Positions 49,421 through 59,003 of a DNA stretch of 64,000 nt are shown here, piece by piece. A program made the translations under genes and the position numbers. The notes under the pieces were generated by a model. It had not been told where the DNA came from. It saw only the letters and a list, made by a program, of their open reading frames with translations, and searched no databases. The stretch comes from Bradyrhizobium sp. CCGUVB4N (GTDB taxonomy: Bacteria; Pseudomonadota; Alphaproteobacteria; Rhizobiales; Xanthobacteraceae): NCBI RefSeq assembly GCF_024199945.1, contig NZ_JANADP010000001.1:682001-746000 (forward strand), read 5' to 3'. Within the stretch, counting starts at the first letter, position 1. Every line of letters starts with the position of its first letter.

Positions 49421-50400
49421 TGCAGCAGGTCAATTCCACAAGCCGGCCGCGGTACGTCGTCTGGAACACCGCCGAGACCCGGCCGGACGAGCAGTTTTCT
49501 TATTACCGCGAGGCGATCTGCCAGGCCTTCATGAACCTGACGCCGGAATCGGCGACGACATCACGCTTCCCGGCCAAGGTGGAGACGATCGCCCTGGGTG
49601 CCGGAGCAATCAACCGGGTGGTGTTTCCCGAGCACACCGTGAATCGCTCACGTGCCGACATCGCGGCGTCGCGAGAGAGCTGCTTCTATCTCAACTTCAA
49701 GCTCGCCGGGCGATGCCGCATGCTTCAGGATGGCCGCGAGGTCAGCCTGTCGCGTGGCCAGGTCGGTATCATTGATAGCGACCGCGAGGTGACGTTGTTG
49801 CACGATCGCGGTCCGACGCTGGAGGTCGCTTCGTTCTGGGTGCCGTCGCGTGCCTTGCGCGACCGGCTGCCGCCCTCGTTCGATTTCAGGGCCGAGCGCG
49901 TGTCCGACGATCCGCATGTCGGCCATCTCATCGTCGAGACCGCGCGTTCGCTGAATGCCGGCGCATTGCGGATGGCGGAGGAGGACAGCGTTCGGCTGTT
50001 CGACGTGCTGCTCGATCTCGTTGCGCTCAGCCTGTCGCGCCGCTCGCGGGCGCAGACGGCGGAAGCCGCAAGCTTCGCGGATGCCACCGTATTGGCGCTG
50101 CGCCGCGCCATTCACGAGCGGTTGCGCGAGCCGGGGTTGACGGTCGCGGCGGTCGCGGGCGCGGTCGGCATCAGCGAGCGCTATGTCCACAAGCTGTTCG
50201 AGCGCTCCGGCACGACGTTTTCGGACTATGTGATGGATCGCCGCCTCGTGGGCGCGGCGGCGGACCTGAAGGATTCGGCGCTGGGCGGCCGCGCGATCGG
50301 CGCCATTGCGTTCGACTGGGGCTTTTCGGACCTCTCCCATTTCACGCGGCGCTTCAAGCAGCGTTTTGGTTGCCGCCCGGGTGACTGGCGGGCGCGGTAG
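49420..50400 (+). CDS. AraC family transcriptional regulator
   Basis: 326 aa. The N-terminal cupin-like sensor resembles AraC-binding-like (NahR/FeaR) domains (YYREAICQAFMNLTPESATT). The C-terminal double HTH is VAAVAGAVGISERYVHKLFE and AIGAIAFDWGFSDLSHFTRR. The start codon lies within a direct repeat. The adjacent esterase is the likely target. Confidence 0.93.
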   Translation: MQQVNSTSRPRYVVWNTAETRPDEQFSYYREAICQAFMNLTPESATTSRFPAKVETIALGAGAINRVVFPEHTVNRSRADIAASRESCFYLNFKLAGRCRMLQDGREVSLSRGQVGIIDSDREVTLLHDRGPTLEVASFWVPSRALRDRLPPSFDFRAERVSDDPHVGHLIVETARSLNAGALRMAEEDSVRLFDVLLDLVALSLSRRSRAQTAEAASFADATVLALRRAIHERLREPGLTVAAVAGAVGISERYVHKLFERSGTTFSDYVMDRRLVGAAADLKDSALGGRAIGAIAFDWGFSDLSHFTRRFKQRFGCRPGDWRAR

Positions 50401-50433
50401 CACCGGGGCGAGGTAAGCTCTACAGCGACCTGA

Positions 50434-51579
50434 TTATAAGGATCTCGCGATCAGCAGCTTCATGATCTCGTTGGTGCCGCCATAGATCTTCTGGATGCGG
50501 GAATCGATGAAGATGCGCGAGATCGGATATTCCTGCATATAGCCGTAGCCCCCGAACAGCTGGAGGCACTCGTCGGCGGTCTGGACCTGCTTGTCCGAGC
50601 ACCAGTATTTCGCCATCGACGCGGTGACGGTGTCGAGGTCGCCTGCGACCAGGCGCTCGATGCACCAGTCGACGAAGACGCGCGCGATCATCGCCTCCGT
50701 CTTGCGCTCGGCGAGCGTGAAGGCGGTGTTCTGGAAATCCATCAGCGGCTTGCCGAATGCTTTCCGTTCCTTGGTGTAGTCGACGGTGAGCTTGACCGCG
50801 CGCTCCATCGCGGCGACGGCGCCGACCGCGAGCGCGAGGCGCTCCTGCGGCAATTGCTGCATCAGCTGGACAAAGCCCTGGCCCTCCTCTTTGCCGAGCA
50901 GGTTTTCCGGCGGCACCGTGACGTTGTCGAAGAACAGCTCCGACGTGTCGGAGGCGTGCAGGCCGATCTTGTCGAGGTTGCGCCCGCGCTTGTAGCCGTC
51001 GGCGCCCGCGGTCTCGACCACGAGCAGCGAGATGCCCTTGGCGCCGGCCTCGCCGGTGCGCGCGACCACGATGACGAGGTCGGCGGCCTGGCCGTTGGTA
51101 ATGAAAGTCTTCTGGCCGTTGATGACGTAGGAATTGCCCTGCTTCTTCGCCGTTGTCTTGACGGCTTGAAGGTCCGAGCCGGTGCCGGGCTCGGTCATGG
51201 CGACGGCGCCGACCATTTCGCCCGAGGCCATCTTCGGCAGCCAGCGCTTCTTCTGCTCCTCCGAGCCGTAGTTCAGAATGTAATGTGCGACGATGGCGCT
51301 GTGCACGGAGACGCCGGTGGTCAGTTCCGGCACCGTGCTTTCGAGGTCGTCCAGCACGGCGGCGTCATAGGCGAAGGTCGCGCCCAGGCCGCCATATTCC
51401 TCCGGGACGCTCGCCAGCAATGCGCCCATCTCGCCGAGCCCGCGCCAGGCGAAGCGGTCGACCATCTTCTGCTCGCGCCATTTCTCGGCATGCGGCGCCA
51501 GATCCTTGGCGAGATATTTCCGGAACTGGTCGCGGAAGACGTCGAGCTCTTCGGTCATCCAGGAGGAGCGGTAGGACAT
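50434..51579 (-). CDS. Acyl-CoA dehydrogenase
   Basis: 381 aa, long-chain type. VAMTEPGTGSDLQAVKTTA, VINGQKTFITNGQAADLVI and DECLQLFGGYGYMQEYPISR are intact. The base Glu of medium/short-chain enzymes at the C-terminus is not in this segment (GGYGYMQEYPI holds the Glu as in long-chain-like enzymes). ATG 51579. A standalone gene, divergent from the next hydrolase. Confidence 0.95.
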   Translation of the reverse strand: MSYRSSWMTEELDVFRDQFRKYLAKDLAPHAEKWREQKMVDRFAWRGLGEMGALLASVPEEYGGLGATFAYDAAVLDDLESTVPELTTGVSVHSAIVAHYILNYGSEEQKKRWLPKMASGEMVGAVAMTEPGTGSDLQAVKTTAKKQGNSYVINGQKTFITNGQAADLVIVVARTGEAGAKGISLLVVETAGADGYKRGRNLDKIGLHASDTSELFFDNVTVPPENLLGKEEGQGFVQLMQQLPQERLALAVGAVAAMERAVKLTVDYTKERKAFGKPLMDFQNTAFTLAERKTEAMIARVFVDWCIERLVAGDLDTVTASMAKYWCSDKQVQTADECLQLFGGYGYMQEYPISRIFIDSRIQKIYGGTNEIMKLLIARSL

Positions 51580-51705
51580 GATTACCTCGGTTGATGCGGC
51601 TTGCCGGCTTGGTAGGCCAGTCCGATGCGGTAATTATTGTGTTTTCAGGCTGCGCCGGTGACGCTACCAAGGCGGCCGGAAACGTGTCTGTCGGGATGGT
51701 TGATT

Positions 51706-52398
51706 GTGACTGTCAAAACGCAAGCCGTCAAAATCAAAGAGCTCAAGTTCGACATCGAGCGCATCGGCAAGATCTCCGCGATCCTGATGCGGCCAGACAA
51801 TGCGCGCGCGTGCTACGTGCTGGCGCACGGCGCCGGTACCGACATGCGGCATGCGTCGATGGACAAGATTGCAGTTGGCCTCGCAGACAGAGGCATTGCG
51901 ACGTTCCGCTTCAATTTTCCCTACATGGAAAACAAGCAGGGCCGTCCGGATCAGCCGGCGGTCGCGCATGCCACGATCCGCGCGGCTGTCGCGGAGGCGG
52001 CGCGGCTGTGTCCCGGGTTGAAGCTGATCGCCGGCGGAAAATCGTTCGGCGGGCGCATGACGTCGCAGGCGCAGGCCAAGGCGCCGCTGCCGGGTGTGAA
52101 GGGGCTCGCCTTCCTCGGCTTTCCCCTGCATGCCGACAAGAAGCCGTCGACGGAGCGTGCCGAGCATCTCGCCCATGTCGGGATTCCCATGCTGTTCCTG
52201 CAGGGCACGCGCGATGGGCTCGCCGATCTCGGCCTGCTCAGGCCCGTCGTCGCTGCGCTCGGCGCGAACGCGAAATTGCATGAGGTCGAAGGCGGCGATC
52301 ACTCCTTCGCCGTGCCGAAGAGGTCCGGCCGTACCAATGAGGAGGCGCTCGCGGAGGTGCTCGATACGCTTGCGGCCTGGATCGACAAGCTTGGCTGA
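51706..52398 (+). CDS. Alpha/beta hydrolase family protein (YqiA/dienelactone-hydrolase-like)
   Basis: 230-aa hydrolase. YVLAHGAGTDMRHASMD, elbow IAGGKSFGGRM (Ser113), FLGFPLHADKKPS and a terminal GGDHSFAVPKRSG with the catalytic His. This pattern marks KANL3/Tex30-like hydrolases. GTG 51706 is the start I favour, as the upstream part in frame lacks conservation. Confidence 0.88.
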   Translation: MTVKTQAVKIKELKFDIERIGKISAILMRPDNARACYVLAHGAGTDMRHASMDKIAVGLADRGIATFRFNFPYMENKQGRPDQPAVAHATIRAAVAEAARLCPGLKLIAGGKSFGGRMTSQAQAKAPLPGVKGLAFLGFPLHADKKPSTERAEHLAHVGIPMLFLQGTRDGLADLGLLRPVVAALGANAKLHEVEGGDHSFAVPKRSGRTNEEALAEVLDTLAAWIDKLG

Positions 52399-52401
52399 GG
52401 C

Positions 52402-53376
52402 TCAGGCGGAATAGAGGCCCTTGTCGCGCGCCTTCTGGATCGCGAGCGCGGCGATGAGATCAAGCGTCGGCGTCGACAGGCCGGCGGTGCGCGCGAACGC
52501 AGCAGGGGCCTTCACCAGCACGTCGATCTCCATGGCGCGGCCGAGCTCGTAATCCTGCAGCAGCGACGGCTTGTGGTTGGGGGCGGGGCCGCTGCGCGTC
52601 ACGCGCTTGACCTCGGGGATGAAGTGCTGGGCGATGTCGTTCGCCTCGGTCAACATGCGCGGGATGACCTCGGCGAAGGCGGGGTCGTCGCGCACGCCGC
52701 GCGCGGTCTGGCCGGTCAGCAGGCACAGCACCGACAGCGACATGTTGGTCAGCAGCTTTGACCAGATCGCTTCGCGGATATCGGCCACCGGCGGCGATTC
52801 CAGCCGTGCATCGTTGAAGACGCCGCGCAGCTTCGTGATGCGCTCGCAATTGCGGTCGTCGCATTCGCCGATCAGGAGGCGGTTGCGGTCCGGCGTCAGG
52901 TTCTGCACCACGCCGGGCGCGGTCACCTCGTTGGAGGAAAAGATCACCCCGCCGATGATCCGCTCTTTCGGGATGCAGGCGCGCAGGCGGCCGCCCGGAT
53001 CGAGGAAGGAAATGTCCGGCGGCGTCGGATGCCGCGGCGGCAGGCCGATGCCGTACCACCAGGGAATGCCGTTCTGGGCGAACACGATGGCAGTGTCGTC
53101 CTGGAGCAGCGGCTTGAGGCTGGAGACCAGCCCGGTCAGCGCCGTGGCCTTCAGTGTCGAGATCACCACATCCTGCGGGCCGAGCTGGGCCGGATCGCCG
53201 GAGGCGTTCACCTTGGCCGAGACCTCGGAATCGCCGACCCGCAGCTTCAGGCCGTTGGCGCGCACCGCCTCGAGATGCGCGCCGCGCATCACGCATGAGA
53301 CCTCGTGGCCGGCGCGTGCGAGCCTGACCGCAAGATGGCTTCCGACGGCGCCCGAGCCGAAAATGCAGATGCGCAT
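52402..53376 (-). CDS. 2-dehydropantoate 2-reductase family protein
   Basis: 324 aa. ICIFGSGAVGSHLAVRLARA Rossmann, QNGIPWWYGIGLP, and the active-site Lys in IWSKLLTNMSLSVL. Second PanE-like gene of the window. ATG 53376 begins at MRICIFGSG; further upstream in-frame codons lack the pattern. Convergent with the hydrolase, ends four bases after it. Confidence 0.93.
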   Translation of the reverse strand: MRICIFGSGAVGSHLAVRLARAGHEVSCVMRGAHLEAVRANGLKLRVGDSEVSAKVNASGDPAQLGPQDVVISTLKATALTGLVSSLKPLLQDDTAIVFAQNGIPWWYGIGLPPRHPTPPDISFLDPGGRLRACIPKERIIGGVIFSSNEVTAPGVVQNLTPDRNRLLIGECDDRNCERITKLRGVFNDARLESPPVADIREAIWSKLLTNMSLSVLCLLTGQTARGVRDDPAFAEVIPRMLTEANDIAQHFIPEVKRVTRSGPAPNHKPSLLQDYELGRAMEIDVLVKAPAAFARTAGLSTPTLDLIAALAIQKARDKGLYSA

Positions 53377-53533
53377 AAATGATGTCCCGTCCCTGATCCC
53401 AAGTCGCCGCCCGGCGGCAGCATGACACAAGCCGCCATGCGATGGACGCGGCCGCCCCACGCTGGAAAGATATGGATCGGGACGCGTTGCCTCGGCCATA
53501 GTGCGCGCCAAACGAACGACCGGAGGATCGCCG

Positions 53534-54337
53534 ATGACTGCCAGCCCCGTCCTGTGGACCCTCGACGAGCGTGGGGTTGCGACCGTCACGTTGAACCGGC
53601 CCGAGGTCAACAACGCCTATGACGGCGCCCTGATCTCGGGCGTGCTCGCGGCCATGGACGAGCTCGGCAAGAAGCCAAACCTGCGCGTCGTCGTCCTCAA
53701 GGGCAACGGCAAGCACTTTCAGGCGGGCGCGGACCTCAAATGGATCAACGGCGTCCGCCCGCAATCGGCGGAGGCCAACGAGGCGGCGTCGCGGGCGACG
53801 TTCGAGGCCGTGCAGCGGCTCAACACGTTGCCGATTCCCACCGTGGCACTGGTGCAGGGCGGCTGCTTTGGTGGCGGTACCGGCGTGATCGCGGCCTGCG
53901 ACGTCGTGGTCGCCGCCGACAACGCCCTGTTCTCGATCACCGAGGTGCGCTGGGGCCTGACCGCCGCGATCATCATCCCGCAGCTCTGCGACGCCATTAG
54001 TGTACGGCAAGTCCGCCGTTACGCGCTGACCGGCGAACGCTTTGGCGCCGAAGACGCCCGCCGCATCGGTCTCGTCCATGAGGTGGTGCCGCTTGCCGAT
54101 CTCGATGCCGCAGGCAGCAAGGTGGTGGAGCAGCTGCTCGCCAATGGTCCGGAGGCAATGGCCGAGACCAAGCGGCTCGCGCTGGAGAGCTCGTTCGGCG
54201 GAATGGCGGTCGACGATGCGGCCTACACGCGGCTCGTCCAACTGCATTCGCTCAAGCGCCAGAGCGCGGAGGCAGCGGAAGGGCTGGCCTCGTTCGCCGA
54301 GAAGCGGGCGGCGAAGTGGGGCGGCGGGAAGGGCTGA
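53534..54337 (+). CDS. Enoyl-CoA hydratase family protein (methylglutaconyl-like)
   Basis: 267-aa crotonase. NRPEVNNAYDGALISGVLAA, HFQAGADLKWINGV, QGGCFGGGTGVIAACDVVVA and a catalytic segment ITEVRWGLTAAIIIPQL with Glu. The ADLKWI text resembles methylglutaconyl-CoA hydratases (leucine pathway). ATG 53534. Divergent from the PanE-like gene. Confidence 0.92.
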   Translation: MTASPVLWTLDERGVATVTLNRPEVNNAYDGALISGVLAAMDELGKKPNLRVVVLKGNGKHFQAGADLKWINGVRPQSAEANEAASRATFEAVQRLNTLPIPTVALVQGGCFGGGTGVIAACDVVVAADNALFSITEVRWGLTAAIIIPQLCDAISVRQVRRYALTGERFGAEDARRIGLVHEVVPLADLDAAGSKVVEQLLANGPEAMAETKRLALESSFGGMAVDDAAYTRLVQLHSLKRQSAEAAEGLASFAEKRAAKWGGGKG

Positions 54338-54340
54338 GCA

Positions 54341-54619
54341 TCAGCAGCCGCGGCAGATGTTGTTGATGCTGCGATAGACGGCGTCGTCGTCCTGCCGCAT
54401 CTGCCGCAGCGATTCGAGCGTCTTGCTCTCGTCAGTTGCCGCTGGCGCAGGCTTGTTACGCTTCGCCGCGAGCTCCTCTTCCTGCCGCTTGTAGCAGGAC
54501 TCACGATCAGGCTTGGCCTGGATGAAGCGGCAGTTCTGCTCGAGTGCCGCGGCGGGAGCGGCTGAGATCGCGAGGATGGTCAGGGCTGCGAGAGCAAATT
54601 TCACAAGTGTCGAATCCAT
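54341..54619 (-). CDS. Small secreted Cys-containing protein
   Basis: 92 aa. Signal peptide STLVKFALAALTILAISAAP with cleavage near AAA-LEQ; mature protein has Cys in EQNCRFIQ, ESCYKRQEEE and at the C-terminus NNICRGC. ATG 54619. Convergent with the hydratase, only three bases between stops. Function unknown. Confidence 0.8.
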   Translation of the reverse strand: MDSTLVKFALAALTILAISAAPAAALEQNCRFIQAKPDRESCYKRQEEELAAKRNKPAPAATDESKTLESLRQMRQDDDAVYRSINNICRGC

Positions 54620-54686
54620 GGCGGCTCTTCTCTCAGGTCCGCCCGGCGAGAGCAACCGCGATGTTGTGACGGCGGCGTGATGCGGC

Positions 54687-55571
54687 TTACAGCGACGGTG
54701 CGAGTGACGTTTTCAGCAAAGTGAGCAGCGCTTGCACCGCGGCGGCGTTGCGTCGCCGCTCGGGGATCGCAGCCTTCACCCACAATTCCGGAATCGGAAA
54801 CTCACGCAGCACCGGCTTTAGCGAGCCGTCGCGCAACGCGTCCGCGACGAGATAATGCGACATCAGCGCGATGCCGTTGCCGGCGATCGCGCTGCGCGCC
54901 AAAACATGTCCCTCGTTGGAGGAGAGCAGCGGGCTGACCTGGATGGTGATGCGGCCGCGTGGACCATCGAAGATCCATTCGGGCCCGGTCGGCATGAAGC
55001 TGAGGCAGCGATGCTCGACGAGGTCGCGCGGATGCTTTGGCGTGCCGTGCGTCTTCAAATAGGCCGGCGAGGCGCACAGCAATCGTTTCAACGGGACCAG
55101 CGGCTCGTCGACCACGCCGCCGAAGGAATGCGGGAAGGCGCCGATGGCGATGTCAAAACCTTCGCTGACGGGATCGACCGGGCGGTCGATCAGCACGATC
55201 TCCAGCTTCAGCCTCGGGTTCTGCGTCTGGAACGCGCTGAAGGCGTCCGCAAGCCGCGCCACCGTCATCGAGGTCGGGGCCTTGATGCGGAGGTGATCGA
55301 CGAGATCGTGCCCCTTCTCGCCCATGCGCGAGAGGAGATCTGTCGCGTCGGTGACGACGCCGCGGGCGCGGTGAACGTAACGCTGTCCGGCCTCGGTCAG
55401 CCGCAATTGCCGGGTCGAGCGGTGAAACAGCGGCGTGCCGATCCGCGCCTCCAACTGCGTGACGCGTTTTGCCACCACCGAGGTCGAGACATTGAGTTTG
55501 CGCGCGGCGGCGGAGAAGCCGGCCGCATCCGCGGTGGCAAGGAAGGCCTGGAGGTTCACGAGGATGTCCAT
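54687..55571 (-). CDS. LysR family transcriptional regulator
   Basis: 294 aa. HTH MDILVNLQAFLATADAAGFS, KLNVSTSVVAKRVTQLEARI; effector domain LRIKAPTSMTVARLADAF. Divergent from the FAD oxidoreductase/ABC transporter genes at 55683, its likely targets, with 111 bases between. Confidence 0.93.
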   Translation of the reverse strand: MDILVNLQAFLATADAAGFSAAARKLNVSTSVVAKRVTQLEARIGTPLFHRSTRQLRLTEAGQRYVHRARGVVTDATDLLSRMGEKGHDLVDHLRIKAPTSMTVARLADAFSAFQTQNPRLKLEIVLIDRPVDPVSEGFDIAIGAFPHSFGGVVDEPLVPLKRLLCASPAYLKTHGTPKHPRDLVEHRCLSFMPTGPEWIFDGPRGRITIQVSPLLSSNEGHVLARSAIAGNGIALMSHYLVADALRDGSLKPVLREFPIPELWVKAAIPERRRNAAAVQALLTLLKTSLAPSL

Positions 55572-55682
55572 GTCGACCTTTCTCGATTCGCGAAAGCTGA
55601 TCGCGTATTTTGGTGGATTGTAGCCCGCCCCGCGCTAATTCATAGTCCAGTCCAAGCAAGAGATTTGGGAGAAGGACGCGCC

Positions 55683-57047
55683 ATGCGGGCCACGACAATC
55701 GAAGAACCAGCGCGCCAGGTGCCGCTTTACGGCGAATATGAAGTCGTCGTGCTCGGCGGCGGCCCGGCCGGCATCGTCGCTGCGGCGTCGGCAGCACGTG
55801 CCGGGCGCAAAACGCTGCTGATCGAGCGCTACGGTTTCCTCGGCGGCATGGGCACCGCGGCCGGCGTCACCAATTTCTGCGGCCTGCACGGCAACGTCTA
55901 CGGCGAGGCTGTCAGGCTGGTGCAGGGCATGGCGTCCGACCTGCTGGCGCGGATCGACCATCTGAACGGCCTCAACGCGCCGCATCTGATCCTCGGCAAG
56001 GTCTTTGCCCAGGCCTACGACACCGCGGCCTACAAGATCGCGGCCGACGAATTGCTGGCGAGCCACAAGGTCCACATTCTCTTCCATGCGCTCGGTGCCG
56101 GTGTCGTGATGGGCGCTGACCGCCGCATCGACGCCCTGATGGTCGAGACCAAGGCCGGCCGGCAGGCGGTACGCTCGGAGATCTTCATCGATTGCTCCGG
56201 CGACGGCGATCTTGCGGTCTGGGCCGGCGCGCCATTCGACATCGGCGATGAACACGGTCATCCCATGTATCCGTCGATGATGCTCCGTCTCAACGGCATC
56301 GATCCCGCAAAGGCGGGCGATGCCTGGCGGACCATCCCGCAATTGATGGAGGAGGCCACCGCGGCCGGCACGCACAAATTCCCGCGCAAGAGCGCGATCG
56401 TGCGGCCGCAGAAATCCGGCATCGAATGGCGGGTGAATTTCACGCAAGTGGCGCGCGAGGATGGCCACGCCATCAATGGCATCGAGCCCGACGATCTGAC
56501 CCGCGGCGAGATCGAGGGCCGCAAGCAGGCACTCGCAGCCTTCGAGTTCCTGCGCACCGTGCCCGGCTTTGAAAAGTCCTACATCGTCGATCTGCCGCCG
56601 CAACTCGGCATCCGCGAGACCCGCCGCATCAGGGGCGGTTACCAGCTCAGCGGCGAGGATGTGCTCGGCTGTGCCTCGTTCGAGGATTCCATCGGCGTCA
56701 ATGGTTGGCCGATCGAGGCCCATGTTGCCGGCGACGTCATCTTCACCTTCCCGCCGATCCCGGAATCGCGCGGCTACAACGAATTGCCGTATCGCATGCT
56801 GGTGCCGGAGGGCGTAGACAATCTGCTAGTCGCCGGCCGCTGCGCCTCGATGACCCACGAGGGCCAGTCGGCGGCGCGGGTTTCCGGGGCCTGTTTCGTG
56901 ATGGGCGAGGCCGCCGGTTCCGCCGCTGCGCTAGCGCTCTCCGGAAACCGGATCCCCCGTGACATACCGGTTGAAAAATTGCAGGAAACGTTGAAACAAC
57001 AGGGCGCCTTCATCGGGCGGGATCAGCCCGTGCCAAAGGGCCTGTAA
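55683..57047 (+). CDS. FAD-dependent oxidoreductase (PF12831-like)
   Basis: 454 aa. Dinucleotide site VVVLGGGPAGIVAAASAARA followed by LLIERYGFLGGMGTAAGV, the FAD binding text of the PF12831 group, and the C-terminal GVDNLLVAGRCASMTHEGQS. Mid part: FIDCSGDGDLAVWAGA. No CxxC or Cys cluster is seen, so iron-sulfur-free. Substrate unknown. It is followed by an NMT1-like binding protein after 35 bases, suggesting the enzyme acts on the imported compound. GGGAGAAGG precedes ATG 55683. Confidence 0.92.
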   Translation: MRATTIEEPARQVPLYGEYEVVVLGGGPAGIVAAASAARAGRKTLLIERYGFLGGMGTAAGVTNFCGLHGNVYGEAVRLVQGMASDLLARIDHLNGLNAPHLILGKVFAQAYDTAAYKIAADELLASHKVHILFHALGAGVVMGADRRIDALMVETKAGRQAVRSEIFIDCSGDGDLAVWAGAPFDIGDEHGHPMYPSMMLRLNGIDPAKAGDAWRTIPQLMEEATAAGTHKFPRKSAIVRPQKSGIEWRVNFTQVAREDGHAINGIEPDDLTRGEIEGRKQALAAFEFLRTVPGFEKSYIVDLPPQLGIRETRRIRGGYQLSGEDVLGCASFEDSIGVNGWPIEAHVAGDVIFTFPPIPESRGYNELPYRMLVPEGVDNLLVAGRCASMTHEGQSAARVSGACFVMGEAAGSAAALALSGNRIPRDIPVEKLQETLKQQGAFIGRDQPVPKGL

Positions 57048-57082
57048 CGGACTGCAAAAAGAGAATTATTGGAGGAAGCGGG

Positions 57083-58087
57083 ATGATCGGGATTGCGCGG
57101 GTCGCGGCACTTAGCCTTTTGGCTATGACGGCGATGGGCACGGCCAGGGCCGAGGATGCGCTGAAGGCCAAGGTCGGCGTGCTGCGCCTGTCGTCCTCCG
57201 CGCCGGTCTTCATCGCGCAGGACAAGGGCTATTTCCGCGAGGCCGGCCTCGACATCGAGCTGAAATTCTTCGACGCGGCGCAGCCGATCGCGGTCGCCAC
57301 CACCTCAGGCGATGTCGATTTCGGCGTCACGGCTTTCACCGCTGGCCTCTACAATCTCGCCGGCAAGGGCGTGCTGAAGGTCATCGGCGGCATGAGCCGC
57401 GAGAAGGCCGGCTATCCCTTGATCGGCTATTTCGCCAGCAACAACGCCTATGCGGCCGGCCTGAAGACGCCGAAGGACCTCGCGGGCAAGCGCATCGCGA
57501 TGACCCAGGTCGGATCGAGCTTCCATTATTCGCTTGGCCTGCTCGCCGACAAATACGGCTTCAAGCTCGCGGACGTGAAGATCGTGCCGCTGCAATCGCT
57601 CTCGAACGCGGCGGCGGCGCTGAAGGGCGAGACGGTTGACGCAGCGCTGCTGCCGATCTCCACCGCACGCAAGCTGATGGACGAGGGTGGCGCAAAATTC
57701 CTGGGCTGGGTCGGTGACGAGACGCCCTGGCAATTGGGCGCGGTGTTCGCCTCGCCGAAGACGCTGACCAACAAGGTGCTGGTCACGAAGTTCCTGGGCG
57801 TCCTCGCGAAAGCCGATCGCGAATATCACGACGTGATCCTGGCTTCGATGAAGGACGGCGTCGCGCCGATCAACGACAAGACCAAGCCGCTGCTGGAGAT
57901 CATCGCAAAGTACACCAACCTGCCGGTGGAGCAGGTGGTCGGCAACTGCGCCTATATCGATCCCGACGGCAAGCTCGACGTCAAGAACGTCGACAACCAG
58001 ATCAAATGGCTCCAGGAGCAGGGCTTTGCCGACAAGGGCTATGATGCGGACACGATCATCGCCAAGGACTATGTGAAGGCGGATTGA
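57083..58087 (+). CDS. NMT1/SsuA-like ABC transporter substrate-binding protein
   Basis: 334 aa. Signal peptide ALSLLAMTAMGTARA. Fold text: VGVLRLSSSAPVFIAQDKGY, FFDAAQPIAVATTSGDVDFG, RIAMTQVGSSFHYSLG. NitT/TauT family binding protein for nitrate, sulfonate, aromatic sulfonates or thiamine precursors. GGAGG precedes ATG 57083. The ATPase and permease genes follow, interrupted by repeat C. Confidence 0.94.
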   Translation: MIGIARVAALSLLAMTAMGTARAEDALKAKVGVLRLSSSAPVFIAQDKGYFREAGLDIELKFFDAAQPIAVATTSGDVDFGVTAFTAGLYNLAGKGVLKVIGGMSREKAGYPLIGYFASNNAYAAGLKTPKDLAGKRIAMTQVGSSFHYSLGLLADKYGFKLADVKIVPLQSLSNAAAALKGETVDAALLPISTARKLMDEGGAKFLGWVGDETPWQLGAVFASPKTLTNKVLVTKFLGVLAKADREYHDVILASMKDGVAPINDKTKPLLEIIAKYTNLPVEQVVGNCAYIDPDGKLDVKNVDNQIKWLQEQGFADKGYDADTIIAKDYVKAD

Positions 58088-58095
58088 TGCTCGAT

Positions 58096-58215
58096 GTCGT
58101 CCCGGCGAAAGCCGGGACCCATACGCCGGGTGGGAGTTGTGACGCAAAATGATCATTGCCTGTCTTCGCCAAATTCAACTCGGTGGTTGTGGGTCCCGGC
58201 TTTCGCCGGGACGAC
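58096..58215. repeat. Intergenic palindromic repeat, family C copy
   Basis: GTCGTCCCGGCGAAAGCCGG at the left and CCGGCTTTCGCCGGGACGAC at the right, inner GGGACCCATA / GTGGGTCCC arms. It sits between the binding-protein gene and the ATPase gene of one transporter. Confidence 0.9.
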
Positions 58216-58229
58216 ACTGAGGACCTGAC

Positions 58230-59003
58230 ATGGACCTGATCGCCAACCACATCTCCCACCGCTTCGGCGATCTCGCCGTGCTCGATGACATCTCGTTCAC
58301 GGTGAGCGCGGGCGAGGTGGTGGCGATCGTGGGTCCTTCCGGCTGCGGCAAGAGCACGTTGCTGTCGATCCTGGGCGGCTTGCTGCAGCCGACCTCAGGC
58401 GCACCCGAACTCCGTGGCGCACCGCCGGCGGACAGCCTCAATCCGCTGACCTTCGTGTTCCAGGATTTTGCATTGCTGCCCTGGGCCACGGTGGAAGAGA
58501 ACGTCGAATTTCCGCTGCTTCACACCCAGCTCTCGGCCGCGCAGCGCCGTGCGCTGGTCGAGGATGCCCTGCGCCGCACTGGCCTGACCGATTTCCGCAA
58601 AACCTATCCAAAGCAGCTTTCCGGCGGCATGCGCCAGCGCGTCGGCATTTCGCGCGCGCTCGCAGTGAAGCCTGCGATCCTGCTGATGGACGAGCCGCTG
58701 TCGGCGCTGGATTCGCAGACGCGCGAACTGCTGATGGAGGACTTCGTCCGCCTGCTCGCCGATGGCGGCATGGGCGCGGTCTATGTCACGCATAATCTCG
58801 AAGAGGCGGCGCGGCTGGCCGACCGCATCGTGGTGCTGTCGCGGCGGCCCGGCCGCATCCGCGAGGTCGTGACGGTGCCGATGACGCGCGCCGAGCGCGG
58901 CGAAGCGGCGGCACGCGAAAAGCTGCTCGCACTGCAGAACCAGATCTGGTCGCTGATCCGCAACGAGGCGATCGATGCCGAGCGTGAGGTCCAGCATGCT
59001 TGA
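58230..59003 (+). CDS. ABC transporter ATP-binding protein (SsuB/TauB type)
   Basis: 257 aa. Walker A GPSGCGKST, Q-loop FVFQDFALLPWATV, signature LSGGMRQRVGISRAL, Walker B ILLMDEPLSALD and the switch His in YVTHNLEEAARLADR. Its stop overlaps the permease start by 8 bases. Confidence 0.97.
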   Translation: MDLIANHISHRFGDLAVLDDISFTVSAGEVVAIVGPSGCGKSTLLSILGGLLQPTSGAPELRGAPPADSLNPLTFVFQDFALLPWATVEENVEFPLLHTQLSAAQRRALVEDALRRTGLTDFRKTYPKQLSGGMRQRVGISRALAVKPAILLMDEPLSALDSQTRELLMEDFVRLLADGGMGAVYVTHNLEEAARLADRIVVLSRRPGRIREVVTVPMTRAERGEAAAREKLLALQNQIWSLIRNEAIDAEREVQHA